A program made the position numbers and the translations under genes. From Rhodosalinus sp041365695 (lineage in GTDB: Bacteria > Pseudomonadota > Alphaproteobacteria > Rhodobacterales > Rhodobacteraceae), in contig NZ_JBGFSJ010000001.1 in assembly GCF_041365695.1 (NCBI RefSeq), forward strand, positions 62,001 to 126,000: a DNA stretch of 64,000 bases, given 5' to 3'. The stretch's first letter is position 1. The number at the start of each line of letters is the position of its first letter. Positions 41,739 through 49,937 of the stretch are shown in pieces. Below the pieces are notes generated by a model. That model made no database searches and was not told the origin of the DNA. It worked only from the letters and a program-made list of their open reading frames with translations.

Positions 41739-42902
41739 ATGCCCGTCAAGAATCGCTTTGCTGAAATGCACGACGAAATCACGGCCTGGCGCCGCGACCT
41801 CCACGAGAATCCCGAGATCCTGTTCGACACGCACCGAACCGCGGGCCTGGTGGCCGAGAAGCTCCGCGCCTTCGGCTGCGACGAGGTGACCGACGGCATC
41901 GGACGCACCGGCGTCGTCGGCGTGATCCGGGGTCGAAGCAACAACTCCGGCCGCGTGATCGGCCTTCGTGCTGACATGGACGCGCTGCCGATCGAGGAGA
42001 AGACGGGCAAGCCCTACGCCTCCAGGACGCCCGGGGCGATGCACGCCTGCGGCCATGACGGGCACACCGCGATGCTGCTCGGCGCCGCGCGCTATCTCGC
42101 GGAGACGCGCAACTTCGACGGGACCGCCGTCGTGATCTTTCAGCCCGCCGAAGAGGGCGGCGGCGGCGGCAAGGAGATGTGTGACGACGGGCTGATGACG
42201 CGCTGGGGCATTCAGGAGGTCTACGGCATGCACAATTGGCCCGGCATGCCGGCAGGCAGCTTTCACATCCGTCCGGGGGCGTTCTTCGCGGCCACCGACC
42301 AGCTCGACATCCGCTTCGAGGGCAAGGGCGGGCACGCCGCGAAACCCCACGACACGGTGGACACCACGGTTATGGCCGCGCACGCCGTCACCGCGCTCCA
42401 GACCATCGCGAGCCGCAACGCGGACCCGGTGGAGCAGATCGTGGTCTCCGTGACGAGCTTCCAGACCTCGTCCACCGCCTTCAACGTGATCCCGCAATCG
42501 GTGCATCTTCGGGGCACCGTGCGCACGCTGAACCCCGCGATGCGTGACCTGGCCGAACGCCGGGTGCGCGAGATCTGCGAGGGCGTCGCGGCCACCTTCG
42601 GCGGGCGCGCGGAGGTGGACTACCAGCGCGGCTACCCGGTGATGGCGAACCACGAGGCCGAAACCACCTTCGCCGCCGAGGTGGCCCGCGCGGTCGCGGG
42701 GGATTGTGGCGAGGCGCCGCTCGTCATGGGAGGCGAGGATTTCGCCTTCATGCTGGAAGAGCGCCCGGGCGCCTATATCCTGGTGGGCAACGGCGACACG
42801 GCGATGGTCCACCACCCCGAATACGACTTCAATGACGAGGCGATCCCGGCGGGCTGCTCCTGGTGGGCTGAACTGGTGGAGCGGCGCATGCCCGCCGCCT
42901 GA
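41739..42902 (+). CDS. M20 amidohydrolase (hippurate/N-acyl amino acid hydrolase type)
   Basis: A cytoplasmic metallohydrolase of the M20D group, which removes acyl groups from N-acyl amino acids. The 387-residue product shows the metal sites HACGHDGHTAM and FQPAEEGGGGGKEM, with the catalytic Glu, and the lid motif GKGGHAAKPHDTVD. The start at 41739 (MPVKNRFAEM) follows gggagagaccc; 24 in-frame residues upstream look non-coding. The substrate is not decided (hippurate, acetyl-ornithine-like or other). Confidence 0.9.
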   Translation: MPVKNRFAEMHDEITAWRRDLHENPEILFDTHRTAGLVAEKLRAFGCDEVTDGIGRTGVVGVIRGRSNNSGRVIGLRADMDALPIEEKTGKPYASRTPGAMHACGHDGHTAMLLGAARYLAETRNFDGTAVVIFQPAEEGGGGGKEMCDDGLMTRWGIQEVYGMHNWPGMPAGSFHIRPGAFFAATDQLDIRFEGKGGHAAKPHDTVDTTVMAAHAVTALQTIASRNADPVEQIVVSVTSFQTSSTAFNVIPQSVHLRGTVRTLNPAMRDLAERRVREICEGVAATFGGRAEVDYQRGYPVMANHEAETTFAAEVARAVAGDCGEAPLVMGGEDFAFMLEERPGAYILVGNGDTAMVHHPEYDFNDEAIPAGCSWWAELVERRMPAA

Positions 42903-42971
42903 GGCCCCGCCTCTGGCCATTCCCCAAGGCCTGGGCTAGGGGGCGGCAGCCGCCGCCTGCGAGGACAGCCC

Positions 42972-43772
42972 ATGCATCGCGCCACCGTCGTCTGCATCAA
43001 GTGGGGCACCGCCTTTGGTCCCGACTATGTGAACCGCCTCTACTCGGGCGTGCGAAGGAATTTCGCCCGGCCCGTCCGGTTCCTCTGCATGACGGAGCAC
43101 CCGGAGGGCATCCACCCCGACGTGGAGATCCTCCCGCTCCCCGCCGAGCCCTTCCAGCCCGAGATGGACCGCGCCCTCGCCGTGGCGAACCGGCAGGGCG
43201 CGATGCGCAAGGTCTCGCTTTTCCGCCCCGGCGCGATCCCCGACCACGCGGGGCCGGTGCTCGGCTTCGACCTCGACGTGGTCATCACCGGCGATCTGGA
43301 GCCGATCTGGGCGCTCGACCCCGCGAAGGTCGCCATGCGCCACGACTGGGTGGAGAAGCGGAAGGGCCGGCCCACCGGCCACGGCTCCGTCTTCCGCTTC
43401 GATCCGGATCGCCACGGCTACCTCTACGAAGACATGGCGGCGAACCCCTACGAGGAGGTCGCGCGCGCCCGCGGGTCCGAGCAGCGCTACACCTCTCACA
43501 AGGCGATGGAGCGGCACGCTTTTATCCATATCCCTCCTGAATGGGTGGTGAGCTTCAAGCACGACTGCCTGGGCCTGCCGCCCGCGAACTGGCTTCGCCC
43601 GCCGCGTCTGCCCGAAGACGCGCGCGTCGTCTGCTTCCATGGCCGCCCCAAGATGCCCGAGGCCGTCAAGGGCTATCGCGGTTCGCTGCTACGCCGATCG
43701 CTTCCCTGCGCGTGGTTGAAGGAGCACTGGATCAACCGCGCCCGCGCCGACCTCGGTGCCGGCTGGGCCTGA
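42972..43772 (+). CDS. Probable glycosyltransferase (GT-A fold-like)
   Basis: A 266-residue protein I place as a glycosyltransferase-like protein by the pattern ATVVCIKWGTAFGPDYVNRLY at the start, GFDLDVVITGDL (a DxD-type motif near residue 98) and VVCFHGRPKM near the end. The DxD motif would bind the nucleotide-sugar metal. I cannot assign the donor or acceptor. No sugar operon is adjacent, and the repeat-rich spacer follows directly. Confidence 0.6.
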   Translation: MHRATVVCIKWGTAFGPDYVNRLYSGVRRNFARPVRFLCMTEHPEGIHPDVEILPLPAEPFQPEMDRALAVANRQGAMRKVSLFRPGAIPDHAGPVLGFDLDVVITGDLEPIWALDPAKVAMRHDWVEKRKGRPTGHGSVFRFDPDRHGYLYEDMAANPYEEVARARGSEQRYTSHKAMERHAFIHIPPEWVVSFKHDCLGLPPANWLRPPRLPEDARVVCFHGRPKMPEAVKGYRGSLLRRSLPCAWLKEHWINRARADLGAGWA

Positions 43773-44003
43773 GCCGGCGGCGCGCGCTGACGCGCGCAAG
43801 GCTTCTGGCACTTCGTGCGATGGGGGCTCCGCCCCCGCCGCCTGTCGGCGGCTCCCCCGGAGTATTTTGTCCAAGAAGAACAGACCGCGACGCGGGCATC
43901 TTCTTCTTGGCGCAAATACTCGGGGGTGAATTGGGCATTTGCCCAAGAGGGGGCGAAGCCCCCTTGCAACGCCGAAGCCAAGTGCCCCGGGTGTTGAGGG
44001 GCG
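43773..44003. repeat. Inverted-repeat-rich intergenic element before moaA
   Basis: In 231 bp there are at least five perfect short inverted repeats. GGGGGC-tcc-GCCCCC at 43822-43836; GCCGCC-tgtc-GGCGGC at 43837-43852; TTGGGCA-tt-TGCCCAA at 43931-43946; GGGGGC-gaa-GCCCCC at 43949-43963. In addition a 27-bp block (43854-43880, cccccggagtattttgtcca then agaagaa) is present again in near-inverted form at 43901-43926. Similar blocks recur in intergenic spaces of Rhodobacterales genomes from memory, so this is probably a REP-like repeat. It lies between convergent genes and could also end transcription in both directions. Confidence 0.75.
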
Positions 44004-45011
44004 TCAACCGCCGGTGTGGCTCATGTGGCGGGAGACCTGCCCGTCGGGCCGCTGGCGGGAGTAGTCGAAATCGTGACCCTTGGGCTTGCGGTCGATCGCG
44101 GCCCGGATCGCGGTTTCCAGCGCGGTATCGTCGGCGGGGTTGTTTCTGAGCGGCGCGCGGAGGTCGGCCATGTCCTCCTGCCCGAGGCACATGAAGAGCT
44201 GGCCCGTGCAGGTGAGGCGGACGCGGTTGCAACTTTCGCAGAAATTGTGGCTGAGCGGCGTGATGAACCCGATGCGCTGGCCGGTTTCCTCCAGGCGGGC
44301 GTAGCGTGCGGGCCCGCCGGTACGTTCGGGCGTGTCGACGACGGTGTAGCGGCTCTCCAGCCGCGCGCGGAGATCGCGCAGCGACCAGTATTGGCCCACC
44401 CGGTCCTCGTTGCCGATATCGCCCATCGGCATGACCTCGATCCAGGTCAGGTCGATGTCGTTGCGCGCGCACCACTCGGTCAGCGTGAAGAGTTCGTCCT
44501 CGTTGAAATCTCGCAGCGCGACGGCATTGATCTTGACCCGAAGCCCCGCGTCCTGCGCGGCGCGGATGCCGTCGAGCACCTGCGGCAGGCGGCCCCAGCG
44601 CGTGACGCGGGCGAATTTTTCCTCGTCCAGCGTGTCGAGCGACACGTTCACGCGGCGCACGCCGGCGTCGTAAAGCGGCCTGGCGAAGCGGGCGAGCTGC
44701 GAGCCGTTTGTCGTGAGCGTGAGTTCCTTCAGGGCGCCGGTCTCGAGGTGGCGTCCCATCGCTTCGAAGAACGTCATGATCCCCTTGCGCACCAGCGGTT
44801 CGCCGCCGGTGATGCGCAGTTTTTCCACCCCCATCCGGATGAAGGCGGTGCACATCCGGTCGAGTTCCTCCAGCGTAAGCAACTCCGCCTTCGGCAGGAA
44901 GGTCATGTTCTCGGCCATGCAGTAGACGCAGCGGAAATCGCAGCGGTCGGTGACCGAGATGCGCAGATACTTGATCGCGCGCTCGAAGGGATCGATGAGG
45001 GGCGCTGTCAT
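44004..45011 (-). CDS. moaA: GTP 3',8-cyclase MoaA
   Basis: A radical SAM enzyme that turns GTP into the first intermediate of molybdenum cofactor synthesis. Cluster I is CDFRCVYC (Cx3Cx2C) near the N-terminus. Cluster II Cys residues are in CESCNRVRLTCTGQLFMC near the C-terminus, and the conserved final Gly-Gly (SHTGG) is present. 335 residues, normal. It supplies cofactor for enzymes such as the molybdenum hydroxylase at 28.7-31.4 kb. It diverges from a lipoprotein gene across 84 bp. Confidence 0.96.
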   Translation of the reverse strand: MTAPLIDPFERAIKYLRISVTDRCDFRCVYCMAENMTFLPKAELLTLEELDRMCTAFIRMGVEKLRITGGEPLVRKGIMTFFEAMGRHLETGALKELTLTTNGSQLARFARPLYDAGVRRVNVSLDTLDEEKFARVTRWGRLPQVLDGIRAAQDAGLRVKINAVALRDFNEDELFTLTEWCARNDIDLTWIEVMPMGDIGNEDRVGQYWSLRDLRARLESRYTVVDTPERTGGPARYARLEETGQRIGFITPLSHNFCESCNRVRLTCTGQLFMCLGQEDMADLRAPLRNNPADDTALETAIRAAIDRKPKGHDFDYSRQRPDGQVSRHMSHTGG

Positions 45012-45060
45012 GCGCGGAACCTAGGCCGCGGGCCATGGCGCCGCAAGGGGGCGCGCGGCG

Positions 45061-45089
45061 TTGATGAAACGATCCGGCGGGGCTAGGCT
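45061..45089 (+). promoter_or_regulatory. Candidate promoter for the lipoprotein gene, possibly leaderless
   Basis: TTGATG (45061-45066), 17 bp, TAGGCT (45084-45089), only 6 bp before the ATG at 45096. A start site 7 bases after the -10 box would fall on or near the ATG, so the mRNA may be leaderless; no Shine-Dalgarno is visible. Confidence 0.5.
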
Positions 45090-45095
45090 GCACGC

Positions 45096-45581
45096 ATGAA
45101 AGCGTTGCACGTCCTTCTCTCGGTGCCGATTCTCCTTGCCGGCTGTGGCGCGATCCAGCAGATGGCCACGCCGGCGCAGGCCCCCGCCGGGGTGGATTCA
45201 GAGGCTGCGGCGGTGCGACCCGTGGCGCGGCCGCGTGCCGATGCCCCGCAATCGGCCGAATCCTTCGACACGACAACCGCGGCGGAGCGCGCCGCGGCGG
45301 CCGCGCCGGCGCCGCAGGGCGCGCTGCGGCTTGGCACGACCGTGGCCTCGCTGGGCGATCCGACCGAGGCCGGGTTCTGGCTCAAGACGCCCCTGGTCGA
45401 CGCGCCGGCGCCGGGTCGCGTGGTCGCGACCGGCACCGGGCAGTCCGCGCGGGTGGAGCTTCGCCCGCTCGCCGCCGAGCCCGGCTCGGGCAGCCAGATC
45501 TCGCTTGCCGCCATGCGGCTTATCGGCGCGCCGCTGACCGGCCTTCCCGAGATCGAGGTCTTCCGGCTGCCCGGCGGCTGA
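45096..45581 (+). CDS. Small lipoprotein of unknown function
   Basis: 161 residues. A lipoprotein signal (ALHVLLSVPILLAGC) puts the acylated Cys near residue 17. It is followed by an Ala/Pro-rich linker and a beta-rich C-terminal domain (RLGTTVASLGDPTEAGFWLK; GQSARVELRPL). Related Rhodobacterales proteins are often mislabelled D-galactarate dehydratase; nothing in the sequence supports that enzyme. It is probably envelope-anchored. It ends 23 bp from the convergent glmS stop. Confidence 0.78.
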   Translation: MKALHVLLSVPILLAGCGAIQQMATPAQAPAGVDSEAAAVRPVARPRADAPQSAESFDTTTAAERAAAAAPAPQGALRLGTTVASLGDPTEAGFWLKTPLVDAPAPGRVVATGTGQSARVELRPLAAEPGSGSQISLAAMRLIGAPLTGLPEIEVFRLPGG

Positions 45582-45604
45582 GCCTGCCGCACCCGGCCGC
45601 GGCG

Positions 45605-47425
45605 TCACTCCACCGTGACGGATTTCGCGAGGTTCCGCGGCTGGTCCACGTCCGTGCCTTTCGCCACGGCCGTGAAATAGGCCAGAAGCTGGGCGGGGAT
45701 CGCGTAGAGAAGCGGCGTGAGGATCGGGTCGGCGGCGGGCATCACGAGGCTGTGCCAGGCGTCGGAACCCGCGACCGCCGCGCCGGCGGGATCGGTGATC
45801 AGCAGCACCTTGCCGCCACGGGCCATCACCTCCTGCATGTTCGAGACGGTCTTGTCGAAAAGCGCGTCGCGCGGCGCCATGACCACCACGGGCACGTTCT
45901 GATCGATCAGCGCGATGGGGCCGTGCTTGAGTTCCCCGCTCGCATAGCCTTCGGCATGGATGTAGCTGATTTCCTTGAGTTTCAGAGCGCCTTCGAGCGC
46001 GAGGGGATACATGAGCCCGCGGCCGAGGAACAGGATGTCGCGCGCTTCGGCGAGGCTGCGCGCGATCTCCTCGGCGGCGCCGCGGGTCTCGAGCGCCTGG
46101 CCCAGCAGGGTGTGCAGCCCGCGCACGCCCGAGAGCCTATCCGCCAGCGCCTCGTCGTCGAGCCGCCCGCGGTCATGCGCGGCCTTGAGCGCCAGCAGCA
46201 GAAGCACGGCGAGCTGGCAGGTGAACGCCTTGGTCGAGGCCACCCCGATCTCCACGCCGGCATGGATCTGCAGGTCGAGATCGGCCTCGCGCGCGATGGA
46301 GCTTTCCGGGACGTTCGTGACCGACAGGATGCGCGCGCTCTTGCCCTGGCAGTAGCGCAGCGCGGCCAGCGTATCGGCGGTCTCGCCCGACTGGCTGACG
46401 AAGACGGCCCAGCTTCGGGCGCTCACCGGCGGTTCGCGATAGCGGAACTCCGAGGCGACATCCACCTCGACGGGAAGCCCCGCGATCTGCTCGAACCAGT
46501 ATTTCGCCGTGAGGCAGGCGTAGTAGGCGGTGCCGCAGGCCACCATGGTGAGCCTTTCCACGCCGGCGAAGTCGACCGTCTGCGGCAGGCGGAGCGCCTG
46601 CCCGTCGGCCGAGAGATAGGCGGCCACCGCCTCGCCCACGGCCCAGGGCTGCTCGGCGATCTCCTTGGCCATGAAGTGCTTGTGCCCGCCCTTGTCGAGG
46701 CGTGCGGCCTCGAGGCGGATCTCTCGCACCGCACGGGTCACGGGACGGCCCTCGGCATCGAAGATCTCGGCGCCCGCGCGGGCGATCACGGCGCGATCGC
46801 CCTCTTCGAGATAGGTCATGCGGTCGGTGAGAGGCGCGAGCGCGATGGCGTCCGAGCCCACGAACATCTCGCCCTCGCCCCAGCCGATGGCAAGCGGGCT
46901 GCCCTTGCGCGCGGCGACGAGAAGATCGCCCTCGCCCTCGAACAGGAAGACAAGCGCGAAGGCGCCCTCCAGCCGGTCCAGCGTCGCGAAGGCCGCCTGC
47001 ACGGGCGAAAGCCCCGCCTCCATCTCGCGCCGTGCCAGAAGGGCCACCGTTTCGGTGTCGGTGTCGGTCTCGCAGGCATAGCCCGCCTCGGCGAGTTCAC
47101 GCCGCAGCGCGCGGTAATTTTCGATGATGCCGTTATGGACCACCGCGACGGGCCCCGCGCGGTGGGGATGGGCGTTGTCCTCTGAGGGCGCGCCGTGGGT
47201 GGCCCAGCGGGTGTGCCCGATCCCGGCCTTGCCGGGCAGCGGGTCGTGCACCAGCAGGTCCGAGAGATTGACCAGCTTGCCCACGGCGCGGCGCCGGTCC
47301 AGCCGGCCCGCGTTCACCGTGGCGATGCCGGCGCTGTCGTAGCCGCGATATTCCAGCCGTCGCAGCCCCTCCAGGATCGCCGGGGCGACCTCGTGATTGC
47401 CCAGTATCCCGATAATGCCGCACAT
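45605..47425 (-). CDS. glmS: Glutamine-fructose-6-phosphate aminotransferase
   Basis: Makes glucosamine-6-phosphate, the entry to UDP-GlcNAc for peptidoglycan and lipopolysaccharide. The N-terminal glutaminase starts with the catalytic Cys (MCGIIGILGNHE). Two SIS domains follow (FVSQSGETADTLAAL; EGALKLKEISYIHAEGYASG), and the C-terminus DQPRNLAKSVTVE is the canonical substrate loop. 606 residues. Its start shares a base with the glmU stop (TGATG). Confidence 0.97.
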   Translation of the reverse strand: MCGIIGILGNHEVAPAILEGLRRLEYRGYDSAGIATVNAGRLDRRRAVGKLVNLSDLLVHDPLPGKAGIGHTRWATHGAPSEDNAHPHRAGPVAVVHNGIIENYRALRRELAEAGYACETDTDTETVALLARREMEAGLSPVQAAFATLDRLEGAFALVFLFEGEGDLLVAARKGSPLAIGWGEGEMFVGSDAIALAPLTDRMTYLEEGDRAVIARAGAEIFDAEGRPVTRAVREIRLEAARLDKGGHKHFMAKEIAEQPWAVGEAVAAYLSADGQALRLPQTVDFAGVERLTMVACGTAYYACLTAKYWFEQIAGLPVEVDVASEFRYREPPVSARSWAVFVSQSGETADTLAALRYCQGKSARILSVTNVPESSIAREADLDLQIHAGVEIGVASTKAFTCQLAVLLLLALKAAHDRGRLDDEALADRLSGVRGLHTLLGQALETRGAAEEIARSLAEARDILFLGRGLMYPLALEGALKLKEISYIHAEGYASGELKHGPIALIDQNVPVVVMAPRDALFDKTVSNMQEVMARGGKVLLITDPAGAAVAGSDAWHSLVMPAADPILTPLLYAIPAQLLAYFTAVAKGTDVDQPRNLAKSVTVE

Positions 47426-48780
47426 CAGCCTGCCTCCTTGCCGCGCCGCGACGCCTGCGCGCGCAGCCGGTCCATGAGTTTCCGCGCGAGTCCGGGCTTC
47501 GTCTCCTGGCGGGCGCGCCCGATGGCGAGCGCCGCGTCGGGCACGTCGTCGGTGATTACCGAGCCCGAGGCCGTGAGCGCGCCCGCGCCGACGCGCACGG
47601 GCGCTACGAGCATGGTGTCCGACCCGATGAAGGCGCCCGCCCCGATCTCGGTGCGGTGCTTGGAGACGCCGTCGTAGTTGCAGGTGATCGTGCCCGCGCC
47701 GATGTTGGCGCCCGCGCCCACCTCGGCGTCGCCGAGATAGGCCAGGTGGTTGGCCTTGGCCCCGGCGCCGAGCCGCGCGTTCTTAACCTCGACGAAATTG
47801 CCCACGCGCGCGTCCTCTTCGAGTTCCGCGCCGGGGCGCAGCCGCGCGTAGGGGCCCACTTCCGCGCCGCGCGCGACGTGGCAGCCCTCGAGATGGGAAA
47901 AGGCGCGGATCCGTGCGCCCGTTTCCACCGTGACGCCGGGGCCGAAGACCACGAAGGGCTCCACCACCGCGTCCCGCCCGATCGCGGTGTCGAAGGCGAA
48001 ATGCACGGTTTCAGGCGCGGCGAGGGTGACGCCCGTCTCCAGCGCCTCGGCCCGCGCGCGGGCCTGGAAGGCGGCCTCGGCGGCGGCAAGCTCTGCGCGG
48101 GAGTTGATGCCGAGCGTCTCGGCCTCGTCGCAGGCCACCACCCCCGCCGTCAGCCCGCGCGCCGCGCCAAGGGCCACCACGTCGGTCAGGTAGTATTCGC
48201 CCGAGGCGTTGTCGTTGCCGACCGCGGCCACGAGGTCCATGAGAGCCGCGGCTTCGGCCGCCATCACGCCCGAATTGCACAGCGTGATCGCGCGCTCCGC
48301 CTCGGTCGTGTCCTTGTATTCCACGATGCGCTTCAGGCGGTCGCCCTCGGTCACGAGCCGCCCGTAGCGGCCGGGATCGGCGGCGTCGAAGCCCAGCACG
48401 ACGATGTCGGCGCCTCCGCGCGCGGCGGCCATGGCCGACAGCGTCTCGGGGCGGATGAAGGGCGTGTCGCCGTAAAGTACGACCACGTCGCCGGCAAAGC
48501 CCTCGAGCGCGGGCGCGGCCTGCGCCACGGCATGGGCGGTGCCCAGCTGTTCGTGCTGACGCACCACCTGCGCCTCGGGCTCGACCTCGCGCGCCGCGGC
48601 CTCCACCGCCTCGGCGCCGTGCCCGGCGACGACGATCACGCGCTCCGGCGCGAGGGCCCGTCCCGCCCGGATCGCGTGGGCGAGCAGGGAGGTGCCGGCC
48701 ACCTCGTGCAGCACCTTGGGCAGATCGGAGCGCATGCGCGTGCCGAGCCCGGCCGCCAGAATGACCAATGCAGTGCCCAT
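47425..48780 (-). CDS. glmU: Bifunctional UDP-GlcNAc pyrophosphorylase/glucosamine-1-phosphate acetyltransferase
   Basis: Acetylates GlcN-1-P and then makes UDP-GlcNAc. The N-terminal nucleotidyltransferase motif LAAGLGTRMRSDLPKVLH is intact, and the C-terminal left-handed beta helix has many hexapeptide repeats (GAGANIGAGTITCNYDG, GAFIGSD). 451 residues. The start MGTALVILAAG at 48780 is preferred over the in-frame ATG at 48852, which lies in the promoter region. glmU and glmS are translationally coupled and cover the UDP-GlcNAc route except GlmM. Confidence 0.97.
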   Translation of the reverse strand: MGTALVILAAGLGTRMRSDLPKVLHEVAGTSLLAHAIRAGRALAPERVIVVAGHGAEAVEAAAREVEPEAQVVRQHEQLGTAHAVAQAAPALEGFAGDVVVLYGDTPFIRPETLSAMAAARGGADIVVLGFDAADPGRYGRLVTEGDRLKRIVEYKDTTEAERAITLCNSGVMAAEAAALMDLVAAVGNDNASGEYYLTDVVALGAARGLTAGVVACDEAETLGINSRAELAAAEAAFQARARAEALETGVTLAAPETVHFAFDTAIGRDAVVEPFVVFGPGVTVETGARIRAFSHLEGCHVARGAEVGPYARLRPGAELEEDARVGNFVEVKNARLGAGAKANHLAYLGDAEVGAGANIGAGTITCNYDGVSKHRTEIGAGAFIGSDTMLVAPVRVGAGALTASGSVITDDVPDAALAIGRARQETKPGLARKLMDRLRAQASRRGKEAG

Positions 48781-48824
48781 GCCTGTTCTCTCGCCCCGTT
48801 CCCGGTTGTGATCCACCACCGCCC

Positions 48825-48852
48825 GTTCTATCGGTCTGGCAAGGCGTCGCAA
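48825..48852 (-). promoter_or_regulatory. Candidate promoter for glmU-glmS
   Basis: On the minus strand TTGCGA (48852-48847), 16 bp, TAGAAC (48830-48825), 44 bp before the glmU start at 48780. Confidence 0.45.
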
Positions 48853-48917
48853 GCCCGGTCGGGTTCAAGATCCGTTTCGGGAGATGACAGTGGCGGCGCG
48901 CCTTGCGGGGATGCGGT

Positions 48918-49583
48918 ATGCGCACGGTGATATTCGATCTCGACGGCACGCTGGCCGATACGAGCGGTGATCTCATCGCCGCGGCCAACGCCTGCTTCCG
49001 CGCCATGGGGGCGGGCGACGTGCTCGACCCCGCGCGCGACGCGGGCACGGCGCTGCGCGGGGGGCGGGCCATGCTCCGGCTCGGCCTCGAGCGGTTGGGG
49101 CGGGCCGAGGACGCGGCGGAGATCGACCGGAACTATCCCCTGCTGCTCGAAGCCTATGGCGGGGCGATCGACGTGCACACCACGCTCTATCCAGGGGCGA
49201 TGACCGCCGTGGCCGCGCTGGGGTCGGCGGGATACCGGGTCGGCATCTGCACCAACAAGCCCGAGGCGCTCGCCCATCTGCTGATGACCCGGCTGGGCGT
49301 GCGTGACGCCTTCGCCTCGCTCGTGGGCGCGGACACGCTTGCGGTGCGCAAGCCCGACCCCGAGCCGCTGCGCGAGGCGGCCCGGCGCGCGGGCGGGGAC
49401 CCGGCGCGCAGCCTGCTCGTGGGCGATTCCGAGACCGACCGCGAGACGGCCCGGGCCGCGGGCGTGCCTTCGGTTCTGGTGGGCTTCGGCCCCGGGGCGG
49501 CGGCGGTACCGGCGCTGTCGCCCGAGGCGGTGATCGCGCATTTCGACGAGCTGCCCGGCGTGGTGGAACGCCTGATCGGGTGA
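48918..49583 (+). CDS. gph: HAD-family phosphatase, phosphoglycolate phosphatase-like
   Basis: A 221-residue haloacid dehalogenase hydrolase. Motif I is FDLDGTLADT (nucleophile Asp), motif II is CTNK, and motif IV is GDSETDRETARAAG. The overall pattern fits Gph, which removes phosphoglycolate formed from oxidative DNA damage or RuBisCO; other small HAD phosphatases cannot be excluded. The start MRTVIFDLDG at 48918 is the natural fold start. It diverges from glmU. Confidence 0.8.
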   Translation: MRTVIFDLDGTLADTSGDLIAAANACFRAMGAGDVLDPARDAGTALRGGRAMLRLGLERLGRAEDAAEIDRNYPLLLEAYGGAIDVHTTLYPGAMTAVAALGSAGYRVGICTNKPEALAHLLMTRLGVRDAFASLVGADTLAVRKPDPEPLREAARRAGGDPARSLLVGDSETDRETARAAGVPSVLVGFGPGAAAVPALSPEAVIAHFDELPGVVERLIG

Positions 49584-49937
49584 CGTTGCGCGCCGCAAAG
49601 CGCTGAAAAGGCGTTTTTTCCAAGGTTATCCCCAGCAGGACTTGTGGATGATCTCGCGCGGGGTGCCCGATTTCTGCCGGCAATGATGTCGCCCCAATCG
49701 GCGTTGCGCCGGGCTGCATCGCGCATCGGCCCATACCGGTGCGCGTCTCTTGCTGGAACTCTCATTCATTGAATTAAAAGAATGGCTTTCCGGCCGATCC
49801 TCAGGCGGTCGCAGGGCGTGGGTCCCCGGTTTCCGCCGAAAGACGGTCGCCCGCGGGATCTCCGCGCCCTTTCGCCCGGTGGCCGATCGGGTCCCGCGGC
49901 CGTTGACGGCTGCCGCGCCAATGGTCACTGATACCAC
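49584..49937. other. 354-bp intergenic spacer between gph and the aminotransferase gene
   Basis: No gene is seen. It holds a T6 run after a weak hairpin (49606-49619) that could end gph transcription, and two near-matches to the DnaA box in opposite orientation (TTATCCCCA 49626-49634; TGTGGATGA 49643-49651). An AT-rich patch (around 49765-49790) is probably part of the promoter of the next gene. The rest shows no recognisable structure. Confidence 0.5.

Noticed and set aside
43815..43997. A 60-codon plus-strand frame in the spacer before moaA
   Set aside because: It is made entirely of the inverted-repeat blocks, has no ribosome site, and its reading changes with each repeat copy.
45096..45581. 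Annotation of the small lipoprotein as D-galactarate dehydratase
   Set aside because: That name is a common carry-over for this family; the 161-residue lipoprotein has none of the enzyme's size or motifs.
49584..49937. Chromosomal replication origin
   Set aside because: Only two imperfect DnaA boxes and no dnaA, parAB or hemE neighbours; kept only as a weak site.
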